A DNA stretch of 64,000 nucleotides from Salvator merianae (lineage: Eukaryota > Chordata > Lepidosauria > Squamata > Teiidae). The stretch covers positions 84,208,863 to 84,272,862 of the forward strand of contig QVOM02000025.1 of NCBI GenBank assembly GCA_003586115.2, given 5' to 3'. Below are positions 47,003 through 59,054 of the stretch, piece after piece. How positions within the stretch are numbered: position 1 is the stretch's first letter; every line of letters begins with the position of its first letter. The notes under the pieces are model-generated. The model was not told the DNA's origin, did not search any database, and saw nothing but the letters and a program-made list of their open reading frames with translations. The position numbers and the translations under genes were made by a program.

Positions 47003-48074
47003 CCCTGGCTGTTTTTGCACTTACAACAGTATAATGTTCTAATTAGCAGAGTTCAGGCTGGACAGTATCAGGTACAGTAATGAGTATTTACATGTGTCAG
47101 CAATGGAATGGTTTGCAAGCTGACCAGCAGGGGGAGCAGTGTGAATGGGAATGCACTAGTTAGTTAGCTGTGTCCAAACCCAGAGGAGTTGTGTCCGGAC
47201 TAGGGGTCTGCATGAAGCTTCGTGATAACGAAGTTTTGCTTGAATTTCGTGATTTCGTTCCCTTCGCATCGAATGCGAAGGGCAACAGAAATCACAAATG
47301 CGAATTGAGAAGGTCCCTCAATTTTCGGGACCTTCGCAATTTGCTGCTCTCTCATCCCCCTAGGCTGTCAGCACGCGCGCTGACAGCCTAGGGTGAATTA
47401 GGCAGCGCTCAGCCATCGGAAAGGAAGAAAAATCAAGGCGAAGGAAAGACCTTTGCTGCGAAGGTTTTTCCTTCGCGTTAATTTTTCTCCTCTTTCGTTG
47501 GCTGTCTCATACCCCCTAGGCTGTCAGCACGCGCTCTGACAGCCTAGGGTGAATTAGGCAGCGTGCAGCCATCGGAAACTGAGAAAAATCAACGCGAAGG
47601 GAAGACCTTCGCAGCAAAGGTCTTTCCTTCACGTTGATTTTTCTCAGTTTCCGATCAGTACGGTCGCTGCGAAGATTTTCGCATCGAAAACGAAGCTCCG
47701 TTGCTTTGCAGCTCTGCGAAGCGAAGAAGGGAAAGTGCCTTCGTGCACACCCCTAATCTGGACTTGTGTCCGAAATGGCTGTCAGGGTCTGGACCCCAAA
47801 GTCCGAACCTGCGTCCAAACTGTCTGATGGCACAGTCCCTGTTCTGCTGCCGTTCCACACCAAAATTGTTGTGAACACATATTTCCTGATTTGCACCTGA
47901 TCACGCAAGTCAGCTTCCAGACTACAATTTTTTTGACCAGCACTATTCGGCTTCAGGTGAGCATCAGCTGGGCTTCTGTAGGTTTCATGTTAGCTGGAGC
48001 TGTTTGCAGGTATGAATGCTCTGTACTAGCGAGTGTCCTGGAATGCTCCATTTTCTAAGTGTGAACAGCCCCCC
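47003..48074. mobile_element. Family B MITE interrupted by a hAT MITE
   Basis: The element at 47006-48071 begins TGGCTGTTTTTGCACTTACA, ends TAAGTGTGAACAGCCC and is flanked by CCC. The B modules AGCAGGGGGAGCAGTGTGAA, TTAGTTAGCTGTGTCC, GACCCCAAAGTCCGAAC and GATCACGCAAGTCAGC are in order on the two sides of the hAT insertion. Confidence 0.75.
47194..47764. mobile_element. hAT MITE with internal palindromes, inside B
   Basis: The element at about 47202-47756 begins AGGGGTCTGCATGAAGCTTC and ends CTTCGTGCACACCCCTAA. It is flanked by TCCGGACT (47194-47201) and TCTGGACT (47757-47764), an 8-bp duplication with one C-to-T change at a CpG. Inside are two copies of a near-perfect palindrome, CCTAGGCTGTCAGCACGCG.., at about 47360-47391 and 47515-47546, and many CGAAG motifs. 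It is markedly CpG-rich compared with its surroundings, so it is young or protected. Confidence 0.82.
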
Positions 48075-49737
48075 TGTCTCATTGAATTGGATTACCAGAG
48101 CCATTGAGCTACTGGGAGTCAAATCAAAGAGGTTGACAGGGCTTGAACAGTGCACCCAGCTGAAATTCAGACCTACTACTCAGGCATTAACAGTTCTCAA
48201 GCCAACTTGGGGGGAAATGTAGCCACATCATGCCAGCAGGGTCTTTCCCCAATTCATCTAGAGGGTGAGACATAAGCACACGCTTCTGACTGGCCTCACA
48301 GCAAGAGGCACTGAAACAATTATCTGGAGAAAAAGTGGTCCAAGTACATTTTTCTGCCATCCCCAATCCCAGGAAATAGTCCTATACTGACTGGAGCTGC
48401 AGTCAGGCATCATAGTCCAGAATGTTTCAGCCAAGCTGATCTCCACCCACAGAGAAGTGGCAATGGTCAATGAGTGCCTCTCCCATCAGTGAACAAATCA
48501 TCGGTCCATAACATTCCTTCTTCTGGCTCATTGCAGAGAAAGATGCTCTCTTTCAAGTGTCATTTCTCCTTTCCCCACATGCCCTTCCTTACCCTAAAGG
48601 AAGCAGGTAATCCTTATAAAGCTACAATCTTTGCTTCAGGACATTCTGGACAGATTGCGAGTGAGATCTTTGGGCATAGAGTGAGATAGATATTCAAATG
48701 AACAAATAATGACATATAATTGCCCAGGAACAATAACAAATAATTCTTCGACATATCTGAAATTATGATTGCAATTTGCTTTGCTATGAAATCCCCCTTC
48801 TCTCTCCTTAAGTATGCGCATTTGTCAAATCAATAACATTTGTGCAATCACCCGGTGGTTTTGTTTCCACTTGTATTTGTAAAGCTACCTCTAGATGATA
48901 ATTAAACAGTGAGATCATCCTGGCATCGTATTAGGATTACTAGACATTCTTACAGCCTTTCCAGTGTTATGTCATTTGCTCCAGGTAGAAAATGTGTCCC
49001 AACACTGTCACTGGAAATCCGACAATGATTGTGGATTTTGTGTGATAACTTTGCTTACCTGCATATCTAGCAAGTTGTCTACAATATCTCCTTGTGGGGG
49101 ATTTCTAGGAGCTGGCCAAGTTTGTGAGGCAAAACAAAAGAAATGGTGTGTGTAAGTAAACCAGGGTTTGCAGCACACATCTGACAAGCAAAACCACGTT
49201 CTTGTTTATATTCCACATTGCTTCTTGCCATCTTCCAAGCCTAAATTATATTTGAAAAAAAACTGTGTGAAATGCATCTGCTGAGGAGGTGGCTTATTTT
49301 CTTTAATAGGCTTCAAGTTCAATAGTTAGAAATCACAATGATTGTGTGAAAGTATTATTTAAACACAGAATAATGATTCAGAAGAAGATTCTTCCTGCAG
49401 AGGTATGTGTTGCTTTAGACAGTTCTGACTGACAATCAGTGCCATGCTCCTTTTGATTCTGCCTAGGGGTTGCCTGAAAGCAGTTGTAGAAGGAACTGCT
49501 CTGAATGTCACCTTGAGCAAGGTTTAATACAGAAAGACAACGATGGGTAGCATTTCAGTGCAATTATCTTATGGATAATGATTGCAATATTTGTCATGCT
49601 TGCGGGGTGGAGAAGTGGTGTGGGGTGAGCTGAGGTGAGGTAGCAACTATGAGGGCACAAAATGTGCCAGCAATTAGAAGTTATGTCTCTGTGGATGAGA
49701 TCAGAATTCAGCCACTGGCACACCTCTCTGCTGCCCT
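48075..49737. other. Unassigned sequence
   Basis: 1.7 kb with no recognised repeat or gene. Confidence 0.35.
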
Positions 49738-50030
49738 TTTTTAAAAATTATACAAAATCAAAACAAATAAAATAATACATTGAAAATTCCCCTCCTCCCT
49801 TGGTGAACCCAGCCCCCTGACCTAATCTAATATATATGGAAGGTTACTAAGACATGATTTCTTTCCTGGTCACTCCCCACTTTCATTATCAAATATTGCA
49901 CTATCCCCTTCTATGTTCCTCTCAAATCCCCATCTACTGTTTGTCCTTCTAACTTTAATCTATAGTTACTTAATATTTGAAACCTCATTGTGTCTAGTAA
50001 ATAATACCTCCATTTTTCTAGTGTCCATTT
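49738..50030 (-). mobile_element. L1-type LINE 3' fragment, second copy
   Basis: Homologous along its length to 9177-9470: same order from A-rich end to ATTTGAAACCTCATTGTGTC and AGTGTCCATTT. On the minus strand the ORF2 end has an in-frame TAG within the GKWK region (GGAACATAG) and later frame loss. Both copies stop within a few bases of the same upstream point. Confidence 0.7.
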
Positions 50031-50403
50031 CTGGTGCCCATAAGAACCAATCAAAAGAACTTATAGGCTGGCCTCTTATGCCACTCCACCAATATTCACG
50101 TCAGCAACATGGAACTTGAGAAGTGACCAGTGGCAGCTGACTTGGAAGAACAGACCCAAAAGCTCCTTCCCTCATCAGTCGCGGTTGGGCTTCACTTGAA
50201 GTCCACTGGCGCTAGCAAATCTTCATTGAATTAATTCAATTTCATGTGGTCTAAACTTGTGTCTTCCCTCTGCAGTGCCACTCATTTATATTAGTAGATT
50301 GGGCCTCCATGGGTTCCTTAAGTCCTTGGTTTCCATTAGTAGTAGTTGCTTGCATGACATGGTTTTGCACTTGGAGGTGGTGAAGGAAACCAGACCTCAA
50401 CAT
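50031..50403. other. Unassigned sequence
   Basis: Nothing recognised. Confidence 0.35.
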
Positions 50404-50690
50404 GGGGTCTGTTTGCACTTAGCGAGAGGAACGTTCCAGGTCACTCACTGGAACTGAACATTCACACCTGCAAACAGCTCCAGCTGACTTGAAACCTACT
50501 AAAGCCCACCTGATGCTCACCTGAAGCCTACCAGCTGTGGTCAACTAAATTGTAGTCTCCAAGCTGGCTTGCGTGATCAAGTGTGGATCAGGAAAGGTAA
50601 GTTCACACCACTTCCTGGTGTGAAATGGTGGTGGGACAGGGACCCTGACAGTTGTTTTGGACTGAAGTCCAGACCCAGCTGTTGCTGTAA
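50404..50690. mobile_element. Half copy of family B
   Basis: The left end GGGGTCTGTTTGCACTTAGC is followed by GGAACGTTCCAGGTCACTCA, AAAGCCCACCTGATGCTCAC, CCAGCTGTGGTCAACTAAAT and ACCACTTCCTGGTGTGAAAT, as in the first half of 32419-32947. It breaks off near 50690 with no right terminus. Confidence 0.7.
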
Positions 50691-50765
50691 CCCAATTTAG
50701 AGCAACTTTTTATTTCTACATGAATGCACATCCTTATCAAAAGTTGTTCCAAGATGCACATGCTC

Positions 50766-51395
50766 ATATTTGGGCTAGAAGAGATGGAATCTCGAAAGAG
50801 CTGCCATTTGTGAATAGATCAAAATATCAGAAAATGGGAGAGAAAGGCTAGGTCAACATCTTTTTGTGACACTGTAGTAACATAAGTATTACATCTAACA
50901 CAAATACCACAACATCCTGACAGATATCAAAGCATCAGGCACTGTGTGACCAAGGGAATCTATGCTACCGTTTGATGGGTAGCAGAAAAGTGGCATAAAT
51001 ATCACTCAGGTGGTTTCTCTACTTATTGTTGTGGGGACACCTCTGTGGGTCAAAGAAGATGTCTGCTGACACTCATCTCCATATTTGGACTAGGAGAGAT
51101 GGAATCTCGAAAGAGCTGCCATTTGTGAATAGATCAAAATATCAGAAAATGGGAGAGAAAGGCTAGGTCAACATCTTTTTGTGACACTGTAGTAACATAA
51201 GTATTACATCTAACACAAATACCACAACATCCTGACAGATACCAAAGCATCAGGCACTGCGTGAGCAAGAGAATCTATGCTACCGTTTGATGGGTAGCAG
51301 AAAAGTGGCATAAGTATCACTCAGGTGGTTTCTCTACTTATTGGTGTGGGGACACCTCTGTGGGTCAAAGAAGATGTCTGCTGACACTCATCTCC
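50766..51395. repeat. Tandem duplication, period 315 bp
   Basis: Unit 1 is 50766-51080 and unit 2 is 51081-51395, both starting ATATTTGG. I count roughly eight or nine differences, so identity is about 97 percent. The unit resembles no family here and carries no gene. Confidence 0.92.
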
Positions 51396-52646
51396 ATTTA
51401 CAGCAGTAGTAACCATGCTGGCCCCCTTCCTGGTATGATCACTGGTGGAGGTGCTTCCTTTGCTGGGTGGTTTCTGCTTCCCTGCATAGAGGAGACACAA
51501 TTCCATAGTACCTCCTCTTTCTGAAATTGGGATGAAGAGGACACCTTCTTTCCACAGTGCCATTCTGACCCACAGTGCCTCCACAAAGATGTTGGGTTCA
51601 CAAACTATCTGGGCAAAACATTGTCAAGATGCTGTGACAGTGGAGTCATACTGGTACCACAACAAGGAGTAGACCCAGCCAAAGTAAGCAGGAGAAAGAG
51701 AGAAATTGCTACTCCTAAACCCTTAAAATGCCAGCTAATTAATGATAGCAGTCACCTTATATGTGTATTCGCTTAGCAACAATGGTTCCACCCATGCCAT
51801 TGAGAAAGCAGTGGCACGTGAGTAACCCAGATCATGCCCTTTCTGTCTCCTTACCTTCTTTTTGACAAGGTAAAGACATTTCTTTTGTTCCTTATGATAG
51901 ACTAATCTTTTCTTCTCTGTGGTCTCCCTGAGATCCATATGACTCCTTCCAACCTCCTCTGCTTTGGAACACACAATTCAGTCCCCTGCTGACCCCTGGC
52001 TTTCAATTTAGCCTAAAGAGATAACATGCTGGGAACGCTGACCTAATTCTTATCAAAGTATAAATCTGGATCATTCTAATACAATGTTGAAAAAAAGTCT
52101 CCCGTAGTCCACTTCCCAGCCCACATACTCACTTATCTTTCTATTGGGCAATTTACAATTAGGACTCATATACACTCATCTCTCACTGTGGGGATTCATT
52201 AGCCATCAGAATTATTATTATTTTTTTAAAAAATGAAGAATGCTAAGAATGTCCTCTTGTACCTATGATGTCAGAATATCATTAATCAATTGAATACAGT
52301 AAACACTAGAAAATGTTTTTCATTAAAGGACAGGATCTAGAAATGGAGTAATTCAACAGGTCAGGTTCCATTCATTTTTGGATTATAGTTCCCATAATCC
52401 TTAGGTACATTAAGTAATGAACAGTTATCATGGAAGCTGGTGAACAAAAAACAAACAAACAAACAAAAAACAGAGAAAAAGAGAGGAAGAAAGAGGGTTG
52501 TTGTTGTTTTTTTCCCTCCTAAACTCTGTTGCATAGGGTTATAGAATGGTGGGAATTTGGCCAATTATCTTGAAAAATTTTGGAAAGCAAATTCATCCAC
52601 TGATGTATAGTGGCTGATCAGTCTCTTTTTGAAAACCTCCAGAGAT
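51396..52646. other. Unassigned sequence
   Basis: The minus frames at 51321-51974 show no domain. AAACAAACAAACAAAC at 52446-52463. Confidence 0.35.
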
Positions 52647-53231
52647 GGAGGATGTTTTCACACTTTCCACTGTCTGCACTGTATGGCCAGTAACCTTGCC
52701 TGAAGTAGGGTACCAGCAATTGTGGTGCAAATGCCAGTAGCCTTGCCCAGTCCTTGCCATGACAGCAGCTGGGAAGTGTCTGGCTGCTGCCATGGTGACT
52801 GGTAGTGCAGCACAGCGCTCAGACAAGAGTGATCACCTGATTGGGTCTGCATGATCAGGCAATCAAGCACATGTGGTGCTGCAATTAGACCTGCGCAATG
52901 CCCCAATGGGCCCCGTGTGATCAGACCCATGTAGACCCGATCATGTGGGCCTGATTGGGGTATCACATGGGGCCAATTGTGGCATCACACAGGCCCGATT
53001 GCCCAATCAAGATGTCCCAGTTGCCAAATATCCAGGTAAGTGCAAATGCATCTTATCAGAAGCTGGATACCAGCTCCCAGTAAGGCTGTGAAGCACAAAT
53101 TAGTGCTCAACAGCTGTGATTGGGAGTGGTTGTAGCCCGTTCCCAGTTACTTGGGCCTCCGCAAAGAGCAGAAGTACTTGGCTAGCAAACATGCTTGACA
53201 CTGGCTAGCAGCAAGTGTGAACAAGCTCAGA
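52647..53231. mobile_element. Family F MITE
   Basis: The element at 52650-53228 begins GGATGTTTTCACACTTTCCA and ends GCAAGTGTGAACAAGCTC. The flanks GGA and AGA match at two of three bases. The interior has the ATTGGGC-type motifs (52845-52990) and the modules TTAGTGCTCAACAGCTGTGA and TTGGGCCTCCGCAAAGAGCA. Confidence 0.75.
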
Positions 53232-53354
53232 GAGCCCACAGTTTGAGATAAAAAACAAAAAAAAAAAGCAAAAGCAAAACAAATTGTAATGTGTTAAAAA
53301 ACAAATACAAAACAAATCACTGTCAATAAGTATTGTGTTTCCTTTCCCTTTATT

Positions 53355-53567
53355 TTTTAAAAAGTAAGCAAAATGGAAAAGGATCTTCAGAAACATATTT
53401 TATTTAATAGATATTACAGAAAGATAAGACAGCAAAATGCACCAAAAGAATGCTGTATATCTGACCTAGAACTCATTTTGCGAAACCTTAGTTCAATATT
53501 TGAAATTGTACCAGCAGAAACTCCAGAAGCAATAGAAGAGTGGCGAAGGCATGTGGCATTGATTTGA
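53355..53567 (+). CDS. Unrecognised short open frame
   Basis: From ATG 53373 the frame reads MEKDLQKHILFNRYYRKIR, then QQNAPKECCISDLELILR, NLSSIFEIVPAETPEAIEEW and ends RRHVALI. The composition is protein-like (amphipathic, charged, little repeat) and it lies outside the MITEs. I do not recognise the family. It could be an exon, a retroposed fragment or chance. A polypurine stretch precedes the ATG and no clear splice donor follows. Confidence 0.22.
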
Positions 53568-54344
53568 ACCTCATCAGCAGATTGAAGTACATTTTGGAGA
53601 AATCAAAGCCAAGGATACCATTGGAGCCTTTGACCATACTCCCCCCGCCATATCCTCTGTCTGAGCTGCCATTGGGTACAACAATCTGGTTTGTATAAAT
53701 TATTTGAGCTGGGGTCTGGGGAAGAGGGGGAAGATGCTGAAATGCACAGTATGGTAACATCCCCATTTGCCATGCTCTGATGGTGACGGGAGTATGGAAG
53801 TGAGGATAGAGCAGACGGACCTCCATGGGTACTATTCCCACATGCAAGATAGTGGCAGCAGAGGCATCTCTATGCATCCTAACCACTTTCAGGGGTCACT
53901 GAAGCTGGTAAAGTGTGCGGGTCAGTCCTGAGGTGGAGCAACTTGAACATTTGCCCAGACGTGCCAAGCCAAGTCAAACCCTGACATAGAAGCAACTGGA
54001 TATAATCTAAGATCAAGCTTCGATTCAGTAATCTAAAATGGGAGGCACAGGAAAATAAGACTTAGCCTGTTGACATGTGGACCCTGTGTTCTGCTGTCCT
54101 CATGGACTGTGTGAATATTGCCAATCACCTTTAGGACAGTATCATATTATCCTATTTGATAAATCCAGCCTTGCTGAGCCTGAATGATCTCACTATACAT
54201 TGCCAGAAATACAAATAAAACAGAACAGTTGCAAAACCTTTCTAAGGCCCTGACAGGTTTCAGTAAGTCCCTAGAGTCAAGCTTTTGGGCCACCTAGACT
54301 TTCAGTGGAATCCCTGTTTATCCTTTACCTGTTTTAACACATGG
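53568..54344. other. Unassigned sequence
   Basis: The minus frame at 53488-53886 has no domain. This may be the continuation of a retroposed transcript that includes the frame at 53373. Confidence 0.25.
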
Positions 54345-54500
54345 ACATAAAAGGAGCCCTGTTGGATCAGGCCACAACCCTTCTAGTTCAGCATCCTTAC
54401 ATAATGGTCCACTAATTGCTTCTGGGCATCTCAAGCAGAAGCCAAAGAGAAAACGTTCGCCTGCTCTTAATTTCTTGCAAATGACCTTTAGAGGCATCCT
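54345..54500. repeat. Interspersed SINE-like repeat, copy 2
   Basis: AAGGAGCCCTGTTGGATCAG, GCCACAACCCTTCTAGTTCA, GGTCCACTAATTGCTTCTGG and CTTGCAAATGACCTTTAGAG match copy 1 including its flank at 10030-10055 (CTGCAAATGGCCTTTAGAGG), so the shared unit extends at least to 54500. Confidence 0.65.
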
Positions 54501-54524
54501 GCCTGTCTCTCCACCCTGGAAGTT

Positions 54525-54610
54525 TATTTATTTATTAATTGGACTGATATGCCGCCCCTCTCCGGAGACTCGGGCGGCTTACAACATATAAAATACAAAA
54601 ACAATAATAA
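54525..54610 (-). mobile_element. L2-type LINE 3' tail
   Basis: TTTATTTATTTATTAATTGG, ATATGCCGCCCCTCTCCGG, AGACTCGGGCGGCTTACAAC is the inverse of the tail at 8641-8732. Confidence 0.7.
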
Positions 54611-54667
54611 TCACAACAGATACATGGGCATCTGTTCTAGTTGCCATTGATTCACCTGTCTTCCAAG

Positions 54668-54790
54668 AATTAAGAGGAGCCCTGCTAGGGAGGCCACAGT
54701 CCATCTAGTCCAGCATCCTGTCTCACATAATGGCCCACCAATTGCTTCTGGGTACTCTCAAGCAGAAGATGAATACAAAACCCTCCCTGC
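54668..54790. repeat. Interspersed SINE-like repeat, copy 3
   Basis: TTAAGAGGAGCCCTGCTAGG, GTCCATCTAGTCCAGCATCC, TGGCCCACCAATTGCTTCTG and CTCTCAAGCAGAAGATGA. Same orientation as copies 1 and 2. Confidence 0.65.
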
Positions 54791-56160
54791 TTTTGACTCC
54801 TTGCAGTTGGGTATCATGACATAAGAACACTATGCCAGAAGTGATGTCTGATTGAAGTCCACATGCTCACCACACGAAGTGGGCTGATCAATGAGAACAG
54901 GTCAGCAGTCTTGGATCCTGCCTTCAGAATGAAATAGAGATTGCCAGCATGATTAAGTGCAGACCTGGCTACTGTTTTTGATAATGACTTTCTTTTTGTG
55001 CGTGCCTGTTTTTAATATTGTTAAAAGCAATATTGTTATATTGTTTAATATAATAAAATAACAGTATTTTATATTACTTTGTAAACTATTTCCAGATGTT
55101 TCATAAAGTGCTATATAACTTAAAAAAATGAATGAGCATGGACCCTTGAGTTTGTACCAAATGGTTCCATTGAGTTCACATCCAAGTACTTTTGGCTGTT
55201 CCAGGATCTTTTTCAGGCCATTTGAATAGATCCTGTGGATCATCAGTGGTCAAGACATCACAGATCAACAATGCTTGCATTACAACATTTAAGCACAGCG
55301 AGACACATTATAGTCTATAAAATCTAGAGAAGTGTGACATCTAATTTTGAATAATTTCCCTTTTCCTCAGTGGATGGTGCCCATATTCAAATAGAAATTC
55401 TGGTTACACTGCACTGACACTGTTTGAATTCAAGTGATTTTTTGTGTGTGTTCATGTGTACTCAGATTACCTGCCCCTCCCTATATTTTGAATGTAGCAG
55501 TCGCTTTACTCATTTGTGACAGGAAAATTCAGTGGGAAATGTTCATGTGCAAAGTCTATCTATCTTGGAATTTGAAACTGGAAAAATTGCTTCCTTCCAT
55601 AGCTGTTCCACCCATACAGAATAATAAAAAAAAAAGAAGTCAGTATACACAAATCTTTGTAGACAGAGCACTTGAAAATTTCATGCATGAGAACCAAAGC
55701 TATTTTTTATTCATTTGATTGTTTTACTAATTGTTCTTTTAGCTGTCCTGTCTCTGTTTAATTTGCGTAAAATGTCCTGCCAGAAGTAAAATGAACCAAG
55801 AGAAGCAAAGTAAAATTTGCAACAACAAAATTCAAAAGAATGGAAGGTAGTTCAAATAAAAATCCTAGATCTGCAAATATTTTAAAAGCCCTATTTATCT
55901 CATTTCCTCAGACAATATTATTTCTAACCTATGAGAAACAATACATGCAGGATGGTGGATTTTGGCCCTCCCCTGGCTTGAAAGTTTCTGTCTGAGCCTT
56001 TTTCAAAAGATTGAGGAAGTGGCCTCAGAAGTCAGCCATTTTCTGTGAAACTTTGCACCGTGGGTGGCTGACCAGACCATGTTCCACTGCTGGGCCTCTT
56101 TTTTCCATATCTTCAAATGGAACACAGAGGTCTCATGCCTCCTACTATGCACTGTTTACA
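54791..56160. other. Unassigned AT-rich sequence
   Basis: Nothing recognised. Confidence 0.35.
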
Positions 56161-56690
56161 CAGAATGGATCATAGACTGGACTAGAAAGCCCAAAACGGC
56201 ATCCTGGTCCATTCTATTGATAGACCTCTTTTTTGAGGTCTACTGGTGTATTAGAGGGTGGTATACTGGACCACAGAGGTGTGCAGAAGATGTGTCTCCA
56301 TAGTCTGGTATATCACCAGGGGGCATTTTGGCAACATAGCAAATCACCAAATTGCCCCTCTGGATGCACCCTGCACTGGCTCCGAAGATGTTGGAGTCAG
56401 CACTGGGGCTGATGTGGAACAGGCCATCCCAATGGAGACAGCCTTGCTTTGCTGCGTGAACAATCCATCCCAGCTGGGATGAGCTGCTTATTGTGAAACA
56501 GAACAGCCCGCACTGTATCAGAATTGTGACCACCAGTACAAATGCAGCCTGTGCCTGTGAAAAGAGGGCCAAGCAGATTGCCAGAGACAGAGTGCTACAG
56601 GCAAGTCCACCTGATGGCATCAGAGTGGCAGGGCAATGGAAAGTGCCATCAGAGTGGGGAGAGATTTGTTTACACTCTGCCTGAAATGCA
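56161..56690. mobile_element. Possible diverged family G MITE
   Basis: ACTGGACCACAGAGGTGTGC, TCTGGTATATCACCAGGGGG and CATTTTGG follow the G order (dye-like GAACATGGAGGTGTGC, GGGACTACCAGGG, CATTTC). The hairpin is incomplete and the boundaries are unclear. Confidence 0.35.
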
Positions 56691-57673
56691 GCTGTGATGG
56701 TACATTCTACCCCTCTACAGTGGGATGATGGCCTGGTGGATGTGGGATCATGTTATCCCTATGCCCTTTGAGCTTTTCCATGCATGATGGCATTACATAA
56801 TGTGCAGACCCTGCCCTATACTTGTTTCTTCCTCTTTTTTCTACATGAAGTAGCGCGTGAAGTCCACATTTGTACTAGTATTGTCAATACAAATGCTTTG
56901 CCTAACCTCTGTTTGATGTTTAAATACCTAATCATCTTGTCAAGCTTTTTCTTTTTGTATCTCAAATGCTGAAAAAAAAAAATGAACAAAAAGCCTTTAA
57001 GGTTCCTTTTCAAAGACAATGTCCTGTTTGGTATGATCGAAGGAGAAAATATTTCTTATCTCAAGGTTTCAGGAGCAGGCACTTTCATGTCGTGTGTCTA
57101 ATGGGCGTCCGGGGATCTTCATCTATAAAAGCTGGAATTATGATTTGAACTATGACAGCTCATGGAAATGTGGATGAAGAAGAAAAAAACACAAGGTGTG
57201 GAAAGTCAGTTTAACTTTACAGCCATCTCAAAGCAGGAAAACAAGCCTCCAGTTAGAACTCACCTCTAATGAACCACAGTAGAAGAAACCAAAATTATGG
57301 ACTATATGGGAAGACTCAAATGTTTTTCAGGTCATGTGTTTTGAGTCCTAAGAAGTGATATTGGAATCTGATCTTGAAATTTGGAATGTGATGAACCTGA
57401 GTACCCTCAGCTCGGTTGTACTGAGGAGCCATCAGGTATGTGTGATATGACACCATTTGTATGATGCCACAAGAGGAATGCATGGTGTGAGATCTGAAAG
57501 CAAATTGATGGGACTGTGTGCAAAAGAGTATTCTGGAACTTTCTGAACAGGCTCACATCATCATTTGGAAGTCCTCTATGCAGGGTGTGGAAGGCCAAGT
57601 GAGCATATCTAAGCACCCCTCCCAGCATCCTGGTAAATGTAAGCTAGCAAAGAATGAGCTACTAAGATATGAC
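56691..57673. other. Unassigned sequence
   Basis: Nothing recognised. Confidence 0.35.
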
Positions 57674-58148
57674 TGGGGACCTTTTTGCACTTTTCACTAG
57701 CAAGCGTCAGGGACACTTGCTAGCAAAGTGCCTCTGCACTTTGTGGAGGTCCTCGTGACTGGCAGCAGCATATTGCTGCTCCTGATCACTGATAGCTGTG
57801 GAGCACAACTTAGTGCTCCACAGCCTTCCGTGAACTGATAGTCAGCTCCTGGTAAAGTGCATTTACATTTAGAATGCACACATCCACTCGGTGCTCAGTG
57901 CCTGCACCTGCGTGATTGTGCCTGTATGCACTTGCACATTGTGTGGCACCACTGGTTGTGATGGCAGTGGCCAGATGCTTCCCAGGTGCTATCATGGTGA
58001 AGATTGAGTCAAGATACCAGCATTTGCACCTACTGATGGTCATGACGATGGTCATGCAGCATGGACAGTATCCACCCTGCATGGTCAATTCCACTGTGGA
58101 ATGCTCACTGGTGAACAATCCATGGAGGAAAGTGTGAGTAGGCCCTGG
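57674..58148. mobile_element. Family F MITE with TGG duplication
   Basis: The element at 57677-58145 begins GGACCTTTTTGCACTTTTCA, ends AAAGTGTGAGTAGGCCC and is flanked by TGG. The left subterminal hairpin is CACTAGCAAGCGTCAGGGAC facing ACACTTGCTAGC. It has AACTTAGTGCTCCACAGCC as in other F copies. Confidence 0.85.
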
Positions 58149-58738
58149 GCCTCTGCTCAAACTCTCCTTTGTTTCTGAGCACTGTGCTTTTTTAATTTTA
58201 ACATAATGAATTTGATTATTTTTAACTCTTGTCCAGTTTAACAAGACCAGTATGTTCTGTTCCATGGGCAGGGGTTGCCACCTGCATTGCAAAGGCTGGA
58301 ACACTGGTGTCCTGTTTATCCAACACAGGTGGCAAAGTAAATGTGCCTGTCCTATTCTGGTTCAGGGAAAGGGTACTACTGACACAAAAGTTACCCACAC
58401 ATCAAAGTGATAGGTTCCTGTCCCCATCACTCAAATGTTACATGCAGTGTACAATGATGGGGCATACATTTCTTTCATTCCAGTTGCAGAGAGGAACTTT
58501 GAAGACCCCATTGGGAACAGTGGAAACCTCTGCAGCCTCATCTCTGAAAGTGATGCAAGCTTCAAAGATGGGGCTGCGACATGCGGAAGCACTGCCACCT
58601 GAACCGGAACAGTTAGCATTGGATCGCTTATGGTCCACCACTGAGCCAATCTAGGGAGCCCATAGGACATTTTTGGGTCAAGATGGTGATTTCCAAATGC
58701 AGAATAAGTGGTCCAGTGATAGCCATGCTTTGCTAAAC
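58149..58738. other. Unassigned sequence
   Basis: Frames on both strands (58229-58654 +, 58431-58889 -) are open for over 140 codons but show no family. GTGCAGAAAGGTC at 58742 suggests an eroded MITE end. Confidence 0.3.
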
Positions 58739-58895
58739 TAAGTGCAGAAAGGTCTTCTGTTTCCACCACTATTCCTAATTCAGTTTTGGCTATGTTGCCA
58801 TTACATAACAAAGGCACCTTAAATGAAGCCAGTTTTCCATGACTCCCAATGGGTCTAATCAAGGTGCCTTCACTATATAGTGGAGACATTGCTTT
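58739..58895. repeat. Unnamed interspersed repeat H, copy 2
   Basis: GGCACCTTAAATGAAGCCAG, AATCAAGGTGCCTTCACTAT and TAGTGGAGACATTG correspond to copy 1 at 26125-26215. The left side holds CTAAGTGCAGAAAGGTC, a possible MITE terminus. Confidence 0.5.
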
Positions 58896-59054
58896 TGTTT
58901 ATTCTCATTAATTATGACATTACTTACAAAAACTTCTTTTTTATTATTTGCTACGATGGGTGACTTAATGGACACATCTAAGCAGGGTTTCTTTGTTGTG
59001 AACCAGGCCATGGAAAAATTATGGAAACATAATTTATCAATCTTAGCTAGAGTC

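Noticed and set aside
58229..58889. Overlapping long frames on both strands (141 and 152 codons)
   Set aside because: Neither shows a domain or protein-like conservation that I can recognise, and overlap of this kind is common by chance in sequence of this composition.
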